46,996 nucleotides of DNA from NCBI GenBank assembly GCA_903872185.1, contig CAIQJL010000215.1, forward strand, positions 1 to 46,996. The letters run 5' to 3'. The notes under the pieces are model-generated. The model worked only from the letters and a program-made list of their open reading frames with translations, searched no databases and was not told where the DNA came from. The DNA is from an uncultured Bacteroidota bacterium (GTDB lineage: Bacteria > Bacteroidota > Bacteroidia > Bacteroidales > GWA2-32-17). Both the position numbers and the translations under genes were made by a program. Positions 9,001 through 17,812 of the stretch are shown here, piece after piece. How positions within the stretch are numbered: position 1 is the stretch's first letter; the number at the start of each line of letters is the position of its first letter.

Positions 9001-10901
9001 TTGTGAAATCGTTTCCCCTCACATTCTTCACAAATAACCTCTACATTTCCCAGAAAGTGCATGCCTACTTCTTGTACGCCAGCCCCCTCGCATGCTTCAC
9101 ATCTGCCACCTTTTACTACAAATGAAAACTGACCTTTTTTGTAGTCTCTATTTTTTGATTCGGGTTGTGCTGCAAATAAATCTCGAATATAATCGGACAT
9201 GCCCGTATAAGTTGCCGGATTACTTTTAGGTGTTCTTCCAATTGGTGATTGATCGAGATGAATAACTCTTCTAAAAATCTCTGTACCATGTGATTTATTA
9301 GAAACGGATTTTTCGAGAAATTCTTCAATCAAACTTGATTTTCCACTTCCAGAAACACCTGTTATTACATTAAAACAATTTGCCTTAAATTCTACAGTTA
9401 TATTTTTTAGGTTATGTTTAGTTGCGTTTGGGATGCCAAAATATTTTGAGGTCGCACTTCGACTTCGCTCAGTGTGACCATAGTTGAAAGTTTCTTTATT
9501 AGTTAGAAAATTATATGTTTTACTGTTTTGAATAGAACTTTTAAGAAAATCTTCCAGACTTCCACTAAAAAGTATTTCCCCACCTGCTTCGCCTGGTCCC
9601 GGACCAATATCAATAATATAATCTGCTTCAAGCATCGTTTGTTTATCGTGCTCAACAACGATTACAGTATTTTTATTTTCTACAAGTGATTTAATTACTT
9701 TCATTAATCGTTGATGATCTGCCGGATGAAGTCCTGCACTAGGCTCGTCTAAAACATATAGCACATTTCTTAAGCCTGTTGCTGCCTGATTTCCTAATCT
9801 TATTCTTTGAAATTCTCCACCCGAAAGTGTTGTTGATTCACGATCCAATGACAAATAACCTAAACCTAAATCAATAAGAACTTGTGTGCGGTTAAGAATA
9901 AGTTCACGAATAGGTTCAACAATTTCTTTTTCCTGAGACGAGATTTTTAACTCTTTAAAATATTGAAAAATCTGATTAATGTTATATTCAGTAAAACCAG
10001 AAATGTCTTTACCCCATAACTTTACTGAAAGGGATTGTTCATTCAACCTTTTTCCTTTACATTGCTTACATTTAAACGATCTAACAAATCGAAGAATGTT
10101 TGGATTTCTATCACGTTTCAAAATTTCTTCCATTACAGGGATTATCCCTTTGTAATATCCTTCCTCGCGTGGTTTGGCCGTTATGCCAGTCCACTTCATT
10201 CGTGACTCAAGAGTGTGTTTACCAAATGGAATTTTTATTTTTTCGGTACCATACCAAATAATATTTTTCTGATACTCTGTTAACTCATTCCAAGAAATAT
10301 CAACATTAAAACCTTCAGAATTGCAAACATCATTCAGAATATCAATTGTTACTTGTGAATAAATAATGTAACCATTTGGAGTTGACAAAACCATACAACC
10401 TTGTCGCAATGATTTTAAAGCATCAGAAATTATTAATTCTGAATCAATTTTATCCTCTACCCCTAACCCTTTACAAATAGGACATTGCCCTTGAGGTAAA
10501 TTAAATGAAAAAAAACTACGATTTATTTTTAAATTTTCAATTTCTGACTTTCCAAGTCTGGCAAATAACAATCTCAAATAATCATAAATTTCAGTCAAAG
10601 TACCAACTGTTGATCGAGGATTTTGAACTGAATTTTGCTGACTTACTGCAATAACGGGAAATAAACCACTTATTTTCTTAACATGTGGTTTTCTTAATTT
10701 TTTTCCAACCTGGTGGCTTCCAGAAAGAAAGTTTTCGAGAAATAACCTTTGACCCTCTCTGCAAATAACATCATACACAAGACTGGATTTTCCACTACCA
10801 GAAACTCCTGTAACAACGGTTAACTTATAATGCGGTATTTTAACACTTACATTTTTTAAGTTATTTTCGGTTGCGTTTTCTATGATAATTTCAGGATTCA
10901 A
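6069..10901 (-). CDS. Tandem UvrA-type ATPase (two UvrA units in one chain)
   Basis: The 1610-residue protein contains four ABC ATPase domains instead of the two of UvrA. Walker A motifs GVSGSGKSS/T occur near residues 32, 518, 855 and 1328, and signature motifs near 360 (LSGGE), 690 (LSGGE), 1186 (LSGGE) and 1516 (LSSGE, degenerate). CxxCxG zinc motifs pair up in each unit, for example CPICKGLG/CKQCKGKR and CEACEGAG/CEECEGKR. Each half is about 800 residues, shorter than the roughly 940 of housekeeping UvrA, suggesting loss of the UvrB-binding insert as in class II UvrA. The start is a TTG at 10901; an in-frame TAA lies 9 bases upstream, so no earlier start exists. A role in DNA-damage recognition or drug tolerance is inferred from the family. 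Confidence 0.9.
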   Translation of the reverse strand: MNPEIIIENATENNLKNVSVKIPHYKLTVVTGVSGSGKSSLVYDVICREGQRLFLENFLSGSHQVGKKLRKPHVKKISGLFPVIAVSQQNSVQNPRSTVGTLTEIYDYLRLLFARLGKSEIENLKINRSFFSFNLPQGQCPICKGLGVEDKIDSELIISDALKSLRQGCMVLSTPNGYIIYSQVTIDILNDVCNSEGFNVDISWNELTEYQKNIIWYGTEKIKIPFGKHTLESRMKWTGITAKPREEGYYKGIIPVMEEILKRDRNPNILRFVRSFKCKQCKGKRLNEQSLSVKLWGKDISGFTEYNINQIFQYFKELKISSQEKEIVEPIRELILNRTQVLIDLGLGYLSLDRESTTLSGGEFQRIRLGNQAATGLRNVLYVLDEPSAGLHPADHQRLMKVIKSLVENKNTVIVVEHDKQTMLEADYIIDIGPGPGEAGGEILFSGSLEDFLKSSIQNSKTYNFLTNKETFNYGHTERSRSATSKYFGIPNATKHNLKNITVEFKANCFNVITGVSGSGKSSLIEEFLEKSVSNKSHGTEIFRRVIHLDQSPIGRTPKSNPATYTGMSDYIRDLFAAQPESKNRDYKKGQFSFVVKGGRCEACEGAGVQEVGMHFLGNVEVICEECEGKRFHKETLEIKYKEKNISEILDFSIKEAHEFFEKEKKITQFTQVLLDLGLGYIKLGQSSNTLSGGEAQRVKLATELVKTSAGQILYILDEPTTGLHLADIKVLLFALKKLIEKGNTILSIEHHADFILSADHVIDLGPGSGDEGGQIIFSGNPQELANCDKSITGIELKKHITNDGGKCGRFAQINDSKTSVHACFKEEIELNGITTHNLKNLNVTFPLNKITTVCGVSGSGKSSLVFDTLNAESQRRFNDSLSSYIRQFIGKTGNAEITSAFGLTPAVCIQKKRVTSNPRSTVGTFTGIYDLLRLLYSRAGKYPENINPLFASAFSFNNESGACPECKGLGNRTTCDPYKLVSNKEMSLINGAMNGSKTGKFYGDPFGQYVAAIITVGKLLNIDFEKSWQLLSENEKLIAMYGSSETIDVDWNYKRGNVEGTHKFKTEWKGFVNLVNDEYFRKHNDGRGEAMLSLMKQEKCFACNGKRLNPESISVTIAGIDISTFSSFSIEECYQLFNDNKFFERNFLTNQQSSTALTLSKEIMSLLEPLLNVGLGYISIDRVISTLSGGEFQRLQLAAGFSSGLTGITYIIDEPSFGLHSSDLLKIKSVISGLKNAGNTVVMVEQSEVLISMSDYTIELGPEGGKNGGNIIEKGIPKEVLSKRKKSESLLFNSTLTQGLTIQKASANNLKEISLEIPLGGFIVISGVSGSGKTSLLNDVIYESYLAGKPVSCENISSFDKFEQIVYVEQEMPFQSALSIPATYLGIFEIIRDTFAKSPVAITNNFKSSHFSFNTKDGQCSNCNGTGNLSVSLDYFTDAKVTCEICNGLRYNKNVLKIKIDGFSIGDLLNKSFSELKLFFENNISEKNKAKLNPLLQLMEQIGLGYLTLGQPLNTLSSGEMQRLKLTKAISESFKSKTLYLLDEPTGGLHAYDIEKLIKLFQQIIKNGSSIICVSHDPLLIKCADWLIETGPGAGKEGGEIVFSEKTDF
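9450..9479 (-). repeat. 30-bp palindromic repeat inserted in the UvrA coding sequence
   Basis: GGTCGCAC at one end and GTGTGACC at the other form imperfect 8-bp terminal inverted repeats (7 of 8 match) around CTTCGCTCAGT-type sequence. The element is exactly 30 bp and starts on a codon boundary, adding ten codons (GHTERSRSAT, residues 475-484) in the linker between the first and second ATPase domains. I know this ACTGAGCGAAGTCGAAGT-type sequence as a dispersed repeat of Bacteroidota genomes; only this copy is visible here. Confidence 0.7.
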
Positions 10902-11020
10902 GTCTTGTTATTTTGGGTTGAAATTAGAAAATATTATTTAAAAAAATTTAATAACTCAATCTATAAAGTCTAAAAACTCATTTATTTTTTTCTTTATTTT
11001 GCCATCGAAAACCAAAAGCT

Positions 11021-11416
11021 ATGAAATACAAACAAAACCAACATCGTTCAATCCTACATTTTATTGTTATGCCTGTGATTTACAGCCTTATTATTCCTAT
11101 TGTAATTCTCGACATATGGATTGAAATTTATCATCGCATTTGTTTTGCTGCATATGGTATTCCTTATGTAAAAAGAGGTAAATACGTTAAAATAGACAGG
11201 CATAAACTGCAATACCTTAAGCCTTATGAAAAATTTAACTGCATGTATTGCGGTTATGCCAATGGGTTACTTCAATACTCGTGTGTAATTGCCGGTGAAA
11301 CTGAAAAATACTGGTGTGGAATAAAGCACCAACTTAATGAGGAATTTTGTGAACCTCAACATCATGCCGAATTTATTCCATATGGAGATGAAGATGCTTA
11401 TAAAAAATTAGGTTGA
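11021..11416 (+). CDS. Small conserved membrane protein with cysteine cluster
   Basis: The 131-residue protein has one strongly hydrophobic stretch (about residues 11-31, ILHFIVMPVIYSLIIPIVIL) and then a soluble part with KFNCMYCGYANGL, a later YSCVIAG, and KYWCGIKHQL. The CxxC pair plus further cysteines and histidines suggest metal or cluster binding. I recognise the YCGYxNG / YWCxIKH pattern as a conserved uncharacterised family but cannot name a function. It is divergent from uvrA and ends 4 bases from the converging Na/Pi transporter gene. The ATG at 11021 is the only plausible start. Confidence 0.75.
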   Translation: MKYKQNQHRSILHFIVMPVIYSLIIPIVILDIWIEIYHRICFAAYGIPYVKRGKYVKIDRHKLQYLKPYEKFNCMYCGYANGLLQYSCVIAGETEKYWCGIKHQLNEEFCEPQHHAEFIPYGDEDAYKKLG

Positions 11417-11420
11417 AAAA

Positions 11421-13475
11421 TTACTGTTTCTCGTTTATTCCTTTTAATAATATTCTTGCAATATTAGATGCATGGCGGTTTATGGCATTAAACATTCCCA
11501 GCAATTCCATATGAAATCTGCTACTGTCAACAGATTGCTGAACTTCACCCGCAAGCCTTAAAAAATGACTTTTTTCGAGCTCAATTGCTAAATCGCTGTA
11601 TTTCTTGCCTTTTTTATTTATGACTTTGGCCTTTTCTAAATTAACATCACGAAATACTTCAATGGCTCTGGATAATTGTTTTTGACATCGATTATGAAAA
11701 TCAACTATTTCTTTTTTTCCTTCATTACTGAAACTATGGCCGCTAACAACCCACTCTTTTGCTTTTGGCAAAAGATTAACAGCAACTATATCTGCCATTT
11801 GCTCAAGCTCTTTAACAACAGATAACATTTGAAACGCTTCATTTGTATTTTCTTCATGAACATTTAATCGACTGATTTTTATTAAATATTCAGAGGTTCT
11901 ATCACGTAAATAATCAACGAGTTTTTCATTCTTTTCAACTTCTGGTATAACATTTCCTTCATTTAGTAGAAACGGTAACAAAACATCATTAACCATATCC
12001 TGCACAATATGAGCTATACGAATTGTTTCCTGTTTTGCAAGATTAAGCGCCAGTGGCGGTGTTGATAAAATATTATCATCTAGAAATTGTACGGAAAGAA
12101 AAGTTTGTGTATTTGCTTTTTTAGTTGGTACAAGCTTGTCAATAAGTTTTGCAAATAGACTTGTAAATGGCAGTGAAATAATTGTTAACCCTAAATAAAA
12201 CAATGTATGCGAATTTGCAATTTGTCTGGGAATTGCAACAGAAGCACCTGCAGTTGCTTCAGAAACAGAAACAGACCTAACCAAATCAGCAAAAGCAGGA
12301 ATCCACCAAACAATTAATCCAGCACCAATTATCCTATACACAGTATGAGCAACAGCAACTTTTTTTGCTTCGGTAGAAACACCTACGGATGCAATAATTG
12401 CCGTAACAGAAGTCCCAACGTTTGCACCAATTAACAATGGAATTGACGCTTCTAACGAAAGTAATCCTTGCGAACCAAGAATTATTACAATACCAATAAA
12501 GGCGCTTGCGCTTTGTGTTATAGCTGTAAATATTATGCCTGCAAGAACACCAATAAGCGGATTTTCCATTTCAAGCAAAGCATCTATTACCGGCTGAAAA
12601 GTTTTTAAGGGCCCTATTGATTCTGACATTAACATTAAGCCCAGAAACAATAATCCCAGACCAGTTATTATTTGTCCCAAATGTTTAAAGTAATGCCTTT
12701 TTGAAAAAAAATTCAATATAAAACCTACTGCAACAAAAGCCAAAGCATATTTACTAATATTTAACGCAACTAACTGTAATGTAAGAGTAGTACCAATTGC
12801 TGAACCAATAATAACAGGAACAGTTTGTCGGAATCTCATTAGCCCTGAATCTACAAAGCTTATAAGCATTACAGACATTGCGCTGCTACTTTGAATTACA
12901 GTTGTTATAAATGCCCCAATACCAAGTCCTGTTATACGGTTATTTGTTAAGCTACCTAAAATTGTTCGTAATTTATTTCCTGCAGAACGCTGTAAACCAT
13001 CACTCAAGTAATTAATTCCAAACAAAAATAATCCTAATCCTCCCAGCAATCCAAAAACTACCCACCATACCCAATAATTTTGTCTAACCGTTACTTTGTA
13101 TGCAAGTATTCCAGAACTCGTATCACCTGCTAAAAAAGCAGCTAATAAATACTCCCCAGATTCTTTTGCCGGCAAGTAATTAAATTCTGCTATCCCATTA
13201 TTATTTGTAACTATTATTGCAGGTGAAACTATTCCCTTTTCTTTTTTATCAGGTGATAAAACAACTCTCATTTCAACAGGAACCCCAGCAACTGGATTTC
13301 CTTTTTCAGAGACTAAAACTTTAATTGTTTTAAATAAATATTGACCAGAAGTTACTACCTGATTATCTCCACAATAATTTAAGGAATTATTAATTATTGG
13401 TTTTGATAAAACAGTCTGGCCACTGACAAAACCAGTAATAAAAAATAAAACAAAAATAAAAGTTATACTTCTCAT
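11421..13475 (-). CDS. Na/Pi cotransporter family protein with Ig-like N-terminus
   Basis: The protein imports phosphate with sodium, or at least belongs to the NptA/YjbB family. The ATG at 13475 is chosen over the track's TTG at 13505, because MRSITFIFVLFFITGFVSGQ is a signal peptide and the TTG lies inside a TAGGTTTG promoter element; the product has 684 residues. After the signal comes about 100 residues resembling a bacterial Ig-like domain (VLVSEKGNPVAGVPVEMRV, then a GIAEFNY strand). A membrane region follows with the two inverted repeats TTVIQSSSA and AITQSASA, and the last 200 residues resemble PhoU helical repeats. None of the Pho-box-like repeats of the 30-41 kb region lies in front of it. 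Confidence 0.88.
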   Translation of the reverse strand: MRSITFIFVLFFITGFVSGQTVLSKPIINNSLNYCGDNQVVTSGQYLFKTIKVLVSEKGNPVAGVPVEMRVVLSPDKKEKGIVSPAIIVTNNNGIAEFNYLPAKESGEYLLAAFLAGDTSSGILAYKVTVRQNYWVWWVVFGLLGGLGLFLFGINYLSDGLQRSAGNKLRTILGSLTNNRITGLGIGAFITTVIQSSSAMSVMLISFVDSGLMRFRQTVPVIIGSAIGTTLTLQLVALNISKYALAFVAVGFILNFFSKRHYFKHLGQIITGLGLLFLGLMLMSESIGPLKTFQPVIDALLEMENPLIGVLAGIIFTAITQSASAFIGIVIILGSQGLLSLEASIPLLIGANVGTSVTAIIASVGVSTEAKKVAVAHTVYRIIGAGLIVWWIPAFADLVRSVSVSEATAGASVAIPRQIANSHTLFYLGLTIISLPFTSLFAKLIDKLVPTKKANTQTFLSVQFLDDNILSTPPLALNLAKQETIRIAHIVQDMVNDVLLPFLLNEGNVIPEVEKNEKLVDYLRDRTSEYLIKISRLNVHEENTNEAFQMLSVVKELEQMADIVAVNLLPKAKEWVVSGHSFSNEGKKEIVDFHNRCQKQLSRAIEVFRDVNLEKAKVINKKGKKYSDLAIELEKSHFLRLAGEVQQSVDSSRFHMELLGMFNAINRHASNIARILLKGINEKQ

Positions 13476-13502
13476 AAAGTATTTAAAGTCAGTTTTAAAA
13501 TT

Positions 13503-13533
13503 CAAACCTACATGTTTTTTGAAGATTTTACAA
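13503..13533 (-). promoter_or_regulatory. Putative promoter of the Na/Pi cotransporter gene
   Basis: On the minus strand TAGGTTTG (13503-13510) matches TAnnTTTG, and a TTG at 13531-13533 lies exactly 20 bases upstream. The predicted start of transcription is about 20 bases before the ATG at 13475. This element decides the start codon of the gene. Confidence 0.5.
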
Positions 13534-13544
13534 TCTTATGATAT

Positions 13545-13592
13545 AAAAAGTGCCTTAAGTATTTAAAGTTTAAAGTACTTAAAGTTCATAAA
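13545..13592. repeat. Low-complexity TTAAAGT repeats
   Basis: The stretch AAGTATTTAAAGTTTAAAG followed by TACTTAAAGTTC consists of imperfect tandem and inverted TTTAAAGT units in the divergent spacer between the Na/Pi transporter and the PLP enzyme. It resembles dispersed intergenic filler; no function is evident. Confidence 0.35.
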
Positions 13593-13676
13593 AAACCATT
13601 AGTCCCAGCAAAATCAGTAATCTACATACTTATTATTCTTTCTAAGTTACTTTACCTAAATTATTACTTTAAGCTA

Positions 13677-13710
13677 TTTCGTTATATTTTATAACAGAAC
13701 ATTATCTTTG
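13677..13710 (+). promoter_or_regulatory. Putative promoter of the PLP enzyme gene
   Basis: TATCTTTG (13703-13710) fits TAnnTTTG, with TTTCG about 21 bases upstream as a possible -33 element. The ATG at 13726 follows 15 bases later. Confidence 0.45.
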
Positions 13711-13725
13711 CAAAAAAATTAAATA

Positions 13726-14907
13726 ATGGAAAATACAAACAGTGGTTTTAACACAAAATTAATTCACGCAGGTGATGCACACGATCAATGGGGAAGTGCA
13801 GTAACTCCCATTTATCAAACTTCAACATTTGCTTTTAAAAATGCAAAACATGGTGCAGATTGCTTTGCTGGCAAGGAAAAAGGATTTATTTATACCAGAA
13901 TTGGTAATCCAACCATTGAAGCCTTAGAAAAAAAGGTTGCAATTTTAGAAAATGGTTTTGGTGGCATCGCTTTAGCATCAGGAATGGCAGCTGTTACAGC
14001 TGTTTACATGACTCTTTTATCTAAAGATTCACATATTTTAAGCACAAGCGCTGTTTATGGTCCAAGCAGATCTGTTTTAGAAACTCATTTCATGAAATTT
14101 GGTGTTGAATGCACTTTTGTTGATACTTCAAATATTGAAAATATTGAAAAAAATATTCGCCCAAATACAAAAATGCTTTATATAGAAACTCCTGGAAATC
14201 CAACCATCTCAATTACAGACATTGCTGCCTGTGCTGAAATTGCACACAAGCACGGAATTCCAGTTGTTGTTGATAACACTTTCTGTAGCCCTTATTTACA
14301 AAAACCTTTAGATTTAGGCGCAGATATCGTTTTACATTCAATTACTAAATTTATTAATGGTCATGCCGATGTTGTTGGTGGAGTAATAATTGCAAAAGAT
14401 TCTGAAATGTATGCAAAGCTTCGTAAGACAATGGTTTATATGGGTGGCAACATGGATCCACATCAGGCATATTTGGTTGTTAGAGGAATAAAAACTCTTA
14501 CAATCCGCATGGATCGTGCACAGGAAAATGCAATTAAAATTGCTGATTATTTAGAAGCACATCCAAAAGTTGGTAAAGTTATGTTCCCTGGATTAAAATC
14601 GCATCCACAATACGAACTTGGAAAAAAACAAATGAAAGGTCCGGGTGCTATGATTAGCTTTGAGCTTAAAGGCGGATACGAAGCTGGTGAAATTTTAATG
14701 GACAATGTAAAAATTGCTATGCTTGCAGTTTCGCTTGGAGGAATAGAAACGTTAATTCAACATCCGGCTTCAATGACACATGCAGGAATGGGAAAAGAAG
14801 GAAGATTGGCTGCTGAGATCACAGACGGTTTAGTTCGTTATTCTGTAGGAATCGAAGACGTTGAAGATTTAATTCAGGATTTAGATCAAGCTTTAGCAAA
14901 AATATAA
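13726..14907 (+). CDS. Trans-sulfuration-family PLP enzyme (methionine gamma-lyase-like)
   Basis: The 393-residue protein belongs to the Cys/Met metabolism PLP family, which carries out beta/gamma elimination or replacement on sulfur amino acids. [15 protein letters not shown] and ASGMAAV form the PLP phosphate-binding region, [15 protein letters not shown] holds the pyridine-ring aspartate, and [13 protein letters not shown] contains the Schiff-base lysine (Lys208). The overall pattern is closest to methionine gamma-lyase or O-acetylhomoserine sulfhydrylase. The catalytic-site cysteine typical of classical methionine gamma-lyase after YG is replaced (VYGPSRS), so the exact reaction is uncertain. 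It is followed by tyrS after 16 bases, probably as one transcript. Confidence 0.9.
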   Translation: MENTNSGFNTKLIHAGDAHDQWGSAVTPIYQTSTFAFKNAKHGADCFAGKEKGFIYTRIGNPTIEALEKKVAILENGFGGIALASGMAAVTAVYMTLLSKDSHILSTSAVYGPSRSVLETHFMKFGVECTFVDTSNIENIEKNIRPNTKMLYIETPGNPTISITDIAACAEIAHKHGIPVVVDNTFCSPYLQKPLDLGADIVLHSITKFINGHADVVGGVIIAKDSEMYAKLRKTMVYMGGNMDPHQAYLVVRGIKTLTIRMDRAQENAIKIADYLEAHPKVGKVMFPGLKSHPQYELGKKQMKGPGAMISFELKGGYEAGEILMDNVKIAMLAVSLGGIETLIQHPASMTHAGMGKEGRLAAEITDGLVRYSVGIEDVEDLIQDLDQALAKI

Positions 14908-14923
14908 AAACAAACATTTTCCT

Positions 14924-16198
14924 ATGAACTTGATTCAAGAATTACAGTGGAGAGGCATGGTTCAGGATATTATGCCAGGAACAGAAGAAAAATTATTAAA
15001 AGAAAAAACCATTGGATATATTGGTTTTGACCCCACTGCTGATTCACTTCACATAGGAAGTTTAGTACAAATTATTTTACTTATGCACCTTCAAAGAGCC
15101 GGTCACCAGCCGGTTGCTTTGGTTGGTGGTGCAACAGGTATGGTTGGTGACCCATCAGGTAAATCAGAAGAAAGAAATTTACTTTCTGAAGATATCTTAA
15201 AGCATAATGTTGAATGCGTTCATAATCAACTAGCGAGATTTCTTGACTTTACCTCAACAACAAATCCAGCAATTATGGCCAATAATTTTGATTGGTTTAA
15301 AGAGATGGGGTTTTTAACATTTATAAGAGATGTAGGCAAGCACCTTACCGTTAACTATATGATGTCAAAAGATTCTGTAAAAAAAAGGATGGAAACAGGA
15401 ATTTCTTTTACTGAATTTAGTTACCAACTTTTACAAGGATATGATTTTTACTGGCTTTTTAAAAACAAAAATTGTCACCTGCAAATGGGTGGTGCCGACC
15501 AATGGGGCAACATGACTACCGGAGCAGAACTTATTAGAAGAATGTGCGGTGGCGAAGCATTTTCGTTTACAACACCATTAATTACAAAAGCTGATGGTGG
15601 AAAATTTGGAAAAACAGAAAAAGGAAATATCTGGCTTGATGCAGCCAAAACATCACCTTACGAATTTTATCAGTTTTGGGTAAACGTATCCGACGAAGAT
15701 GCTGAAAAATATATCAAGATTTTTACTTTCATTTCAAAAGAAGAAATTGACACATTAATAAATCAGCACAGACTGGAGCCACACATGCGTTTACTTCAAA
15801 CCAGATTAGCAAAAGAAGTTACATGTATGGTTCATTCAGAATCTGATTACAATTCAGCTGTTGAAGCATCTCAAATACTTTTTGGAAAAGGGACAAAAGA
15901 AATGCTTGAAAAAATGGACGAAAATTTATTTTTATCTGTATTTGAAGGCATTCCACAATTTAGTATTTCAAAATTAGAACTCGAACAAGGCATTTTGATT
16001 ACAGATTTACTTGCAGTTAAAACACAGGTTTTTCCAAGTAAAGGCGAGGCAAGAAAAATGATTCAAGCTGGTGGATTAAGCATAAATAAAGAAAAAGTTA
16101 GTGATGATATTAGTATAAATTCATCAGCTTTATTAAACGGAAAATTCTTTTTAATACAAAAAGGAAAAAAGAATTATTTTTTATTAAAAGCAGAATAA
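14924..16198 (+). CDS. tyrS: Tyrosyl-tRNA synthetase
   Basis: The 424-residue class I synthetase charges tRNA-Tyr. It has the HIGH-type motif HIGS (residues 43-46, within DSLHIGSLV), the tyrosine-binding region GYDFYWLFK...[11 protein letters not shown], the KMSKS-type motif KFGKT near residue 227, and a C-terminal S4 RNA-binding domain ([18 protein letters not shown]). Length and start are normal for TyrS. It converges with the flippase gene after 13 bases. Confidence 0.97.
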   Translation: MNLIQELQWRGMVQDIMPGTEEKLLKEKTIGYIGFDPTADSLHIGSLVQIILLMHLQRAGHQPVALVGGATGMVGDPSGKSEERNLLSEDILKHNVECVHNQLARFLDFTSTTNPAIMANNFDWFKEMGFLTFIRDVGKHLTVNYMMSKDSVKKRMETGISFTEFSYQLLQGYDFYWLFKNKNCHLQMGGADQWGNMTTGAELIRRMCGGEAFSFTTPLITKADGGKFGKTEKGNIWLDAAKTSPYEFYQFWVNVSDEDAEKYIKIFTFISKEEIDTLINQHRLEPHMRLLQTRLAKEVTCMVHSESDYNSAVEASQILFGKGTKEMLEKMDENLFLSVFEGIPQFSISKLELEQGILITDLLAVKTQVFPSKGEARKMIQAGGLSINKEKVSDDISINSSALLNGKFFLIQKGKKNYFLLKAE

Positions 16199-16211
16199 TT
16201 CTCAAGGATTT

Positions 16212-17663
16212 TTAATCCTCATCTCTGTTTTTAATAATATGTAACATCCCTTTTAAGTCAATAAGTTTTAAAGCAAATGCAGCAATAATGCCTGTAATGC
16301 CTATTAAAACAAAACCCAAGAACCAATTATCAAAAGTATTTTTAAATAAAATGCCTATTGCTGTAATGCCAGCAATAAATATTAATAAAATTGAAATAAA
16401 ATTATAGTTTGTTTTAAAACCAAAAACTTTATTTGCAATAAATATTTGAATAATTGCCGTAAGTGATTGTGTTGTTAAACTGGCCATTGCAGAACCAAAG
16501 GCATGAAATCTTGGAATAAGAATAATGTTCAAAATAATATTAAATACCATCGCTATTGCAGCCATAATATTTAATTGCCTAAAACTACCATTTGCGGTTA
16601 ATAAAGTGCCATAAATATATGTTGTAGACATTGCTATTAATCCGGGAATAATAATGGCAAATATTTCTGATGAATAAGACAATCTGCTACCATGATATAA
16701 AAGTTGAATTAACTCTTCTTTATAAATTATCGCACCTATTACAAAAATCAAAGCAGGAACAATAATTAGTCTGTATGAAAATTGAACTAATTGATCAACT
16801 GGATCTTTGTGTTTTAGCATTTTCGAAAAAATTGGCAACAATAGCCCTGCGAACAAAAATGCAATCATAGATGTAGCATCTAAAATTCTATAGGACTGGG
16901 CATAAATACCAGCTTCTTCGGCTCCGTTAGGCAGCATTCTCTCAAGCATTACAGAATCAATACGATTATAAAATGCCATTAAAAAAATTAATAATGCAAA
17001 AGGGTAGCTTTGTTTTAAAAATGCCAAGAAAAAGAACCTGTCAAAATTAAGTTTCAAAAAACCTGCTTTCCTTAGAACAATAAATAAAGTAAATAAAGCA
17101 GTTGAAAGATATGCTACGGTCTGAGAATACACAAACCATTCTATTTTAAATGGAGTTGATGTAACATGTCCCCAAAGTAAAACACTACAAATAATAATCA
17201 TTAATAAACGATCGAGAACAGAAATGAGACTATCTGTTTTAAACATGTGCAAACCACTTAAATTTGATCGCAAATAAAGAATAAATGAAAGCAAAAACTG
17301 GTTGGCAACTAAAAACAATAGCATTTGAATTTGCCTAAAGTCATATTTAATAATTACAGCAATTGCAAGACAAACTATAGTATAAAATACAGCTAACAGG
17401 AATTTTAATACAATAACATTTGATAAGTGCTTGTTTAGCAGCTGATTGTTTTGGGCGATGTTTTTGTTATTGTAATTAGTAATTCCAAAATCTAAAAGAA
17501 TATTTAAAATTAGGCTAAAATTAAAAAGGGCAATATAAAAGCCATAATCTCCCGAACCCACAACATTCTGAACGCTTCGATCAATACCAAACATCCAGAA
17601 TGGCTTAACAAGTAAGTTAAGAAAAAGTACTAATCCAAGATTTGTTACAAATAGTCTTTTCAA
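16212..17663 (-). CDS. Polysaccharide flippase (Wzx/MATE-like)
   Basis: The 483-residue protein is hydrophobic throughout, with about 12-14 membrane segments, and belongs to the oligosaccharide flippase family that moves lipid-linked sugar units across the inner membrane. The N-terminal pattern FGIDRSVQNVVGSGDYGFY and the loop LDFGITNYNNKNIAQN are typical of Bacteroidota members. The start is a TTG at 17663; the next ATG falls inside the first membrane helix and would remove conserved sequence, so TTG is kept. It is divergent from the Wzz/ligase operon and belongs to the same surface-polysaccharide locus. Confidence 0.85.
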   Translation of the reverse strand: MKRLFVTNLGLVLFLNLLVKPFWMFGIDRSVQNVVGSGDYGFYIALFNFSLILNILLDFGITNYNNKNIAQNNQLLNKHLSNVIVLKFLLAVFYTIVCLAIAVIIKYDFRQIQMLLFLVANQFLLSFILYLRSNLSGLHMFKTDSLISVLDRLLMIIICSVLLWGHVTSTPFKIEWFVYSQTVAYLSTALFTLFIVLRKAGFLKLNFDRFFFLAFLKQSYPFALLIFLMAFYNRIDSVMLERMLPNGAEEAGIYAQSYRILDATSMIAFLFAGLLLPIFSKMLKHKDPVDQLVQFSYRLIIVPALIFVIGAIIYKEELIQLLYHGSRLSYSSEIFAIIIPGLIAMSTTYIYGTLLTANGSFRQLNIMAAIAMVFNIILNIILIPRFHAFGSAMASLTTQSLTAIIQIFIANKVFGFKTNYNFISILLIFIAGITAIGILFKNTFDNWFLGFVLIGITGIIAAFALKLIDLKGMLHIIKNRDED

Positions 17664-17785
17664 CTTTATACTTATATTAAGGAGGGCAAAAGTAAAAAAA
17701 TAAGTCGATTTTTATTAAAAAATAGACCAGACTCTTTAATAAAAGGTTGTTTAACCTAATGTTTTTAAATTACGGTTAATTATTA

Positions 17786-17793
17786 TAATTTTG
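17786..17793 (+). promoter_or_regulatory. Putative -7 element of the polysaccharide operon
   Basis: TAATTTTG matches TAnnTTTG exactly and lies 19 bases before the first gene's TTG start. The upstream -33 region is only T-rich (GTTTTTAAAT), so the assignment is tentative. Confidence 0.4.
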
Positions 17794-17812
17794 ACCGAAA
17801 TTATTTAGAAAA

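Noticed and set aside
13545-13592. TTAAAGT repeats as a further Pho box before the Na/Pi transporter
   Set aside because: The units lack the TTAAC core with regular 11-bp period and lie upstream of a promoter with a good -33 element of its own.
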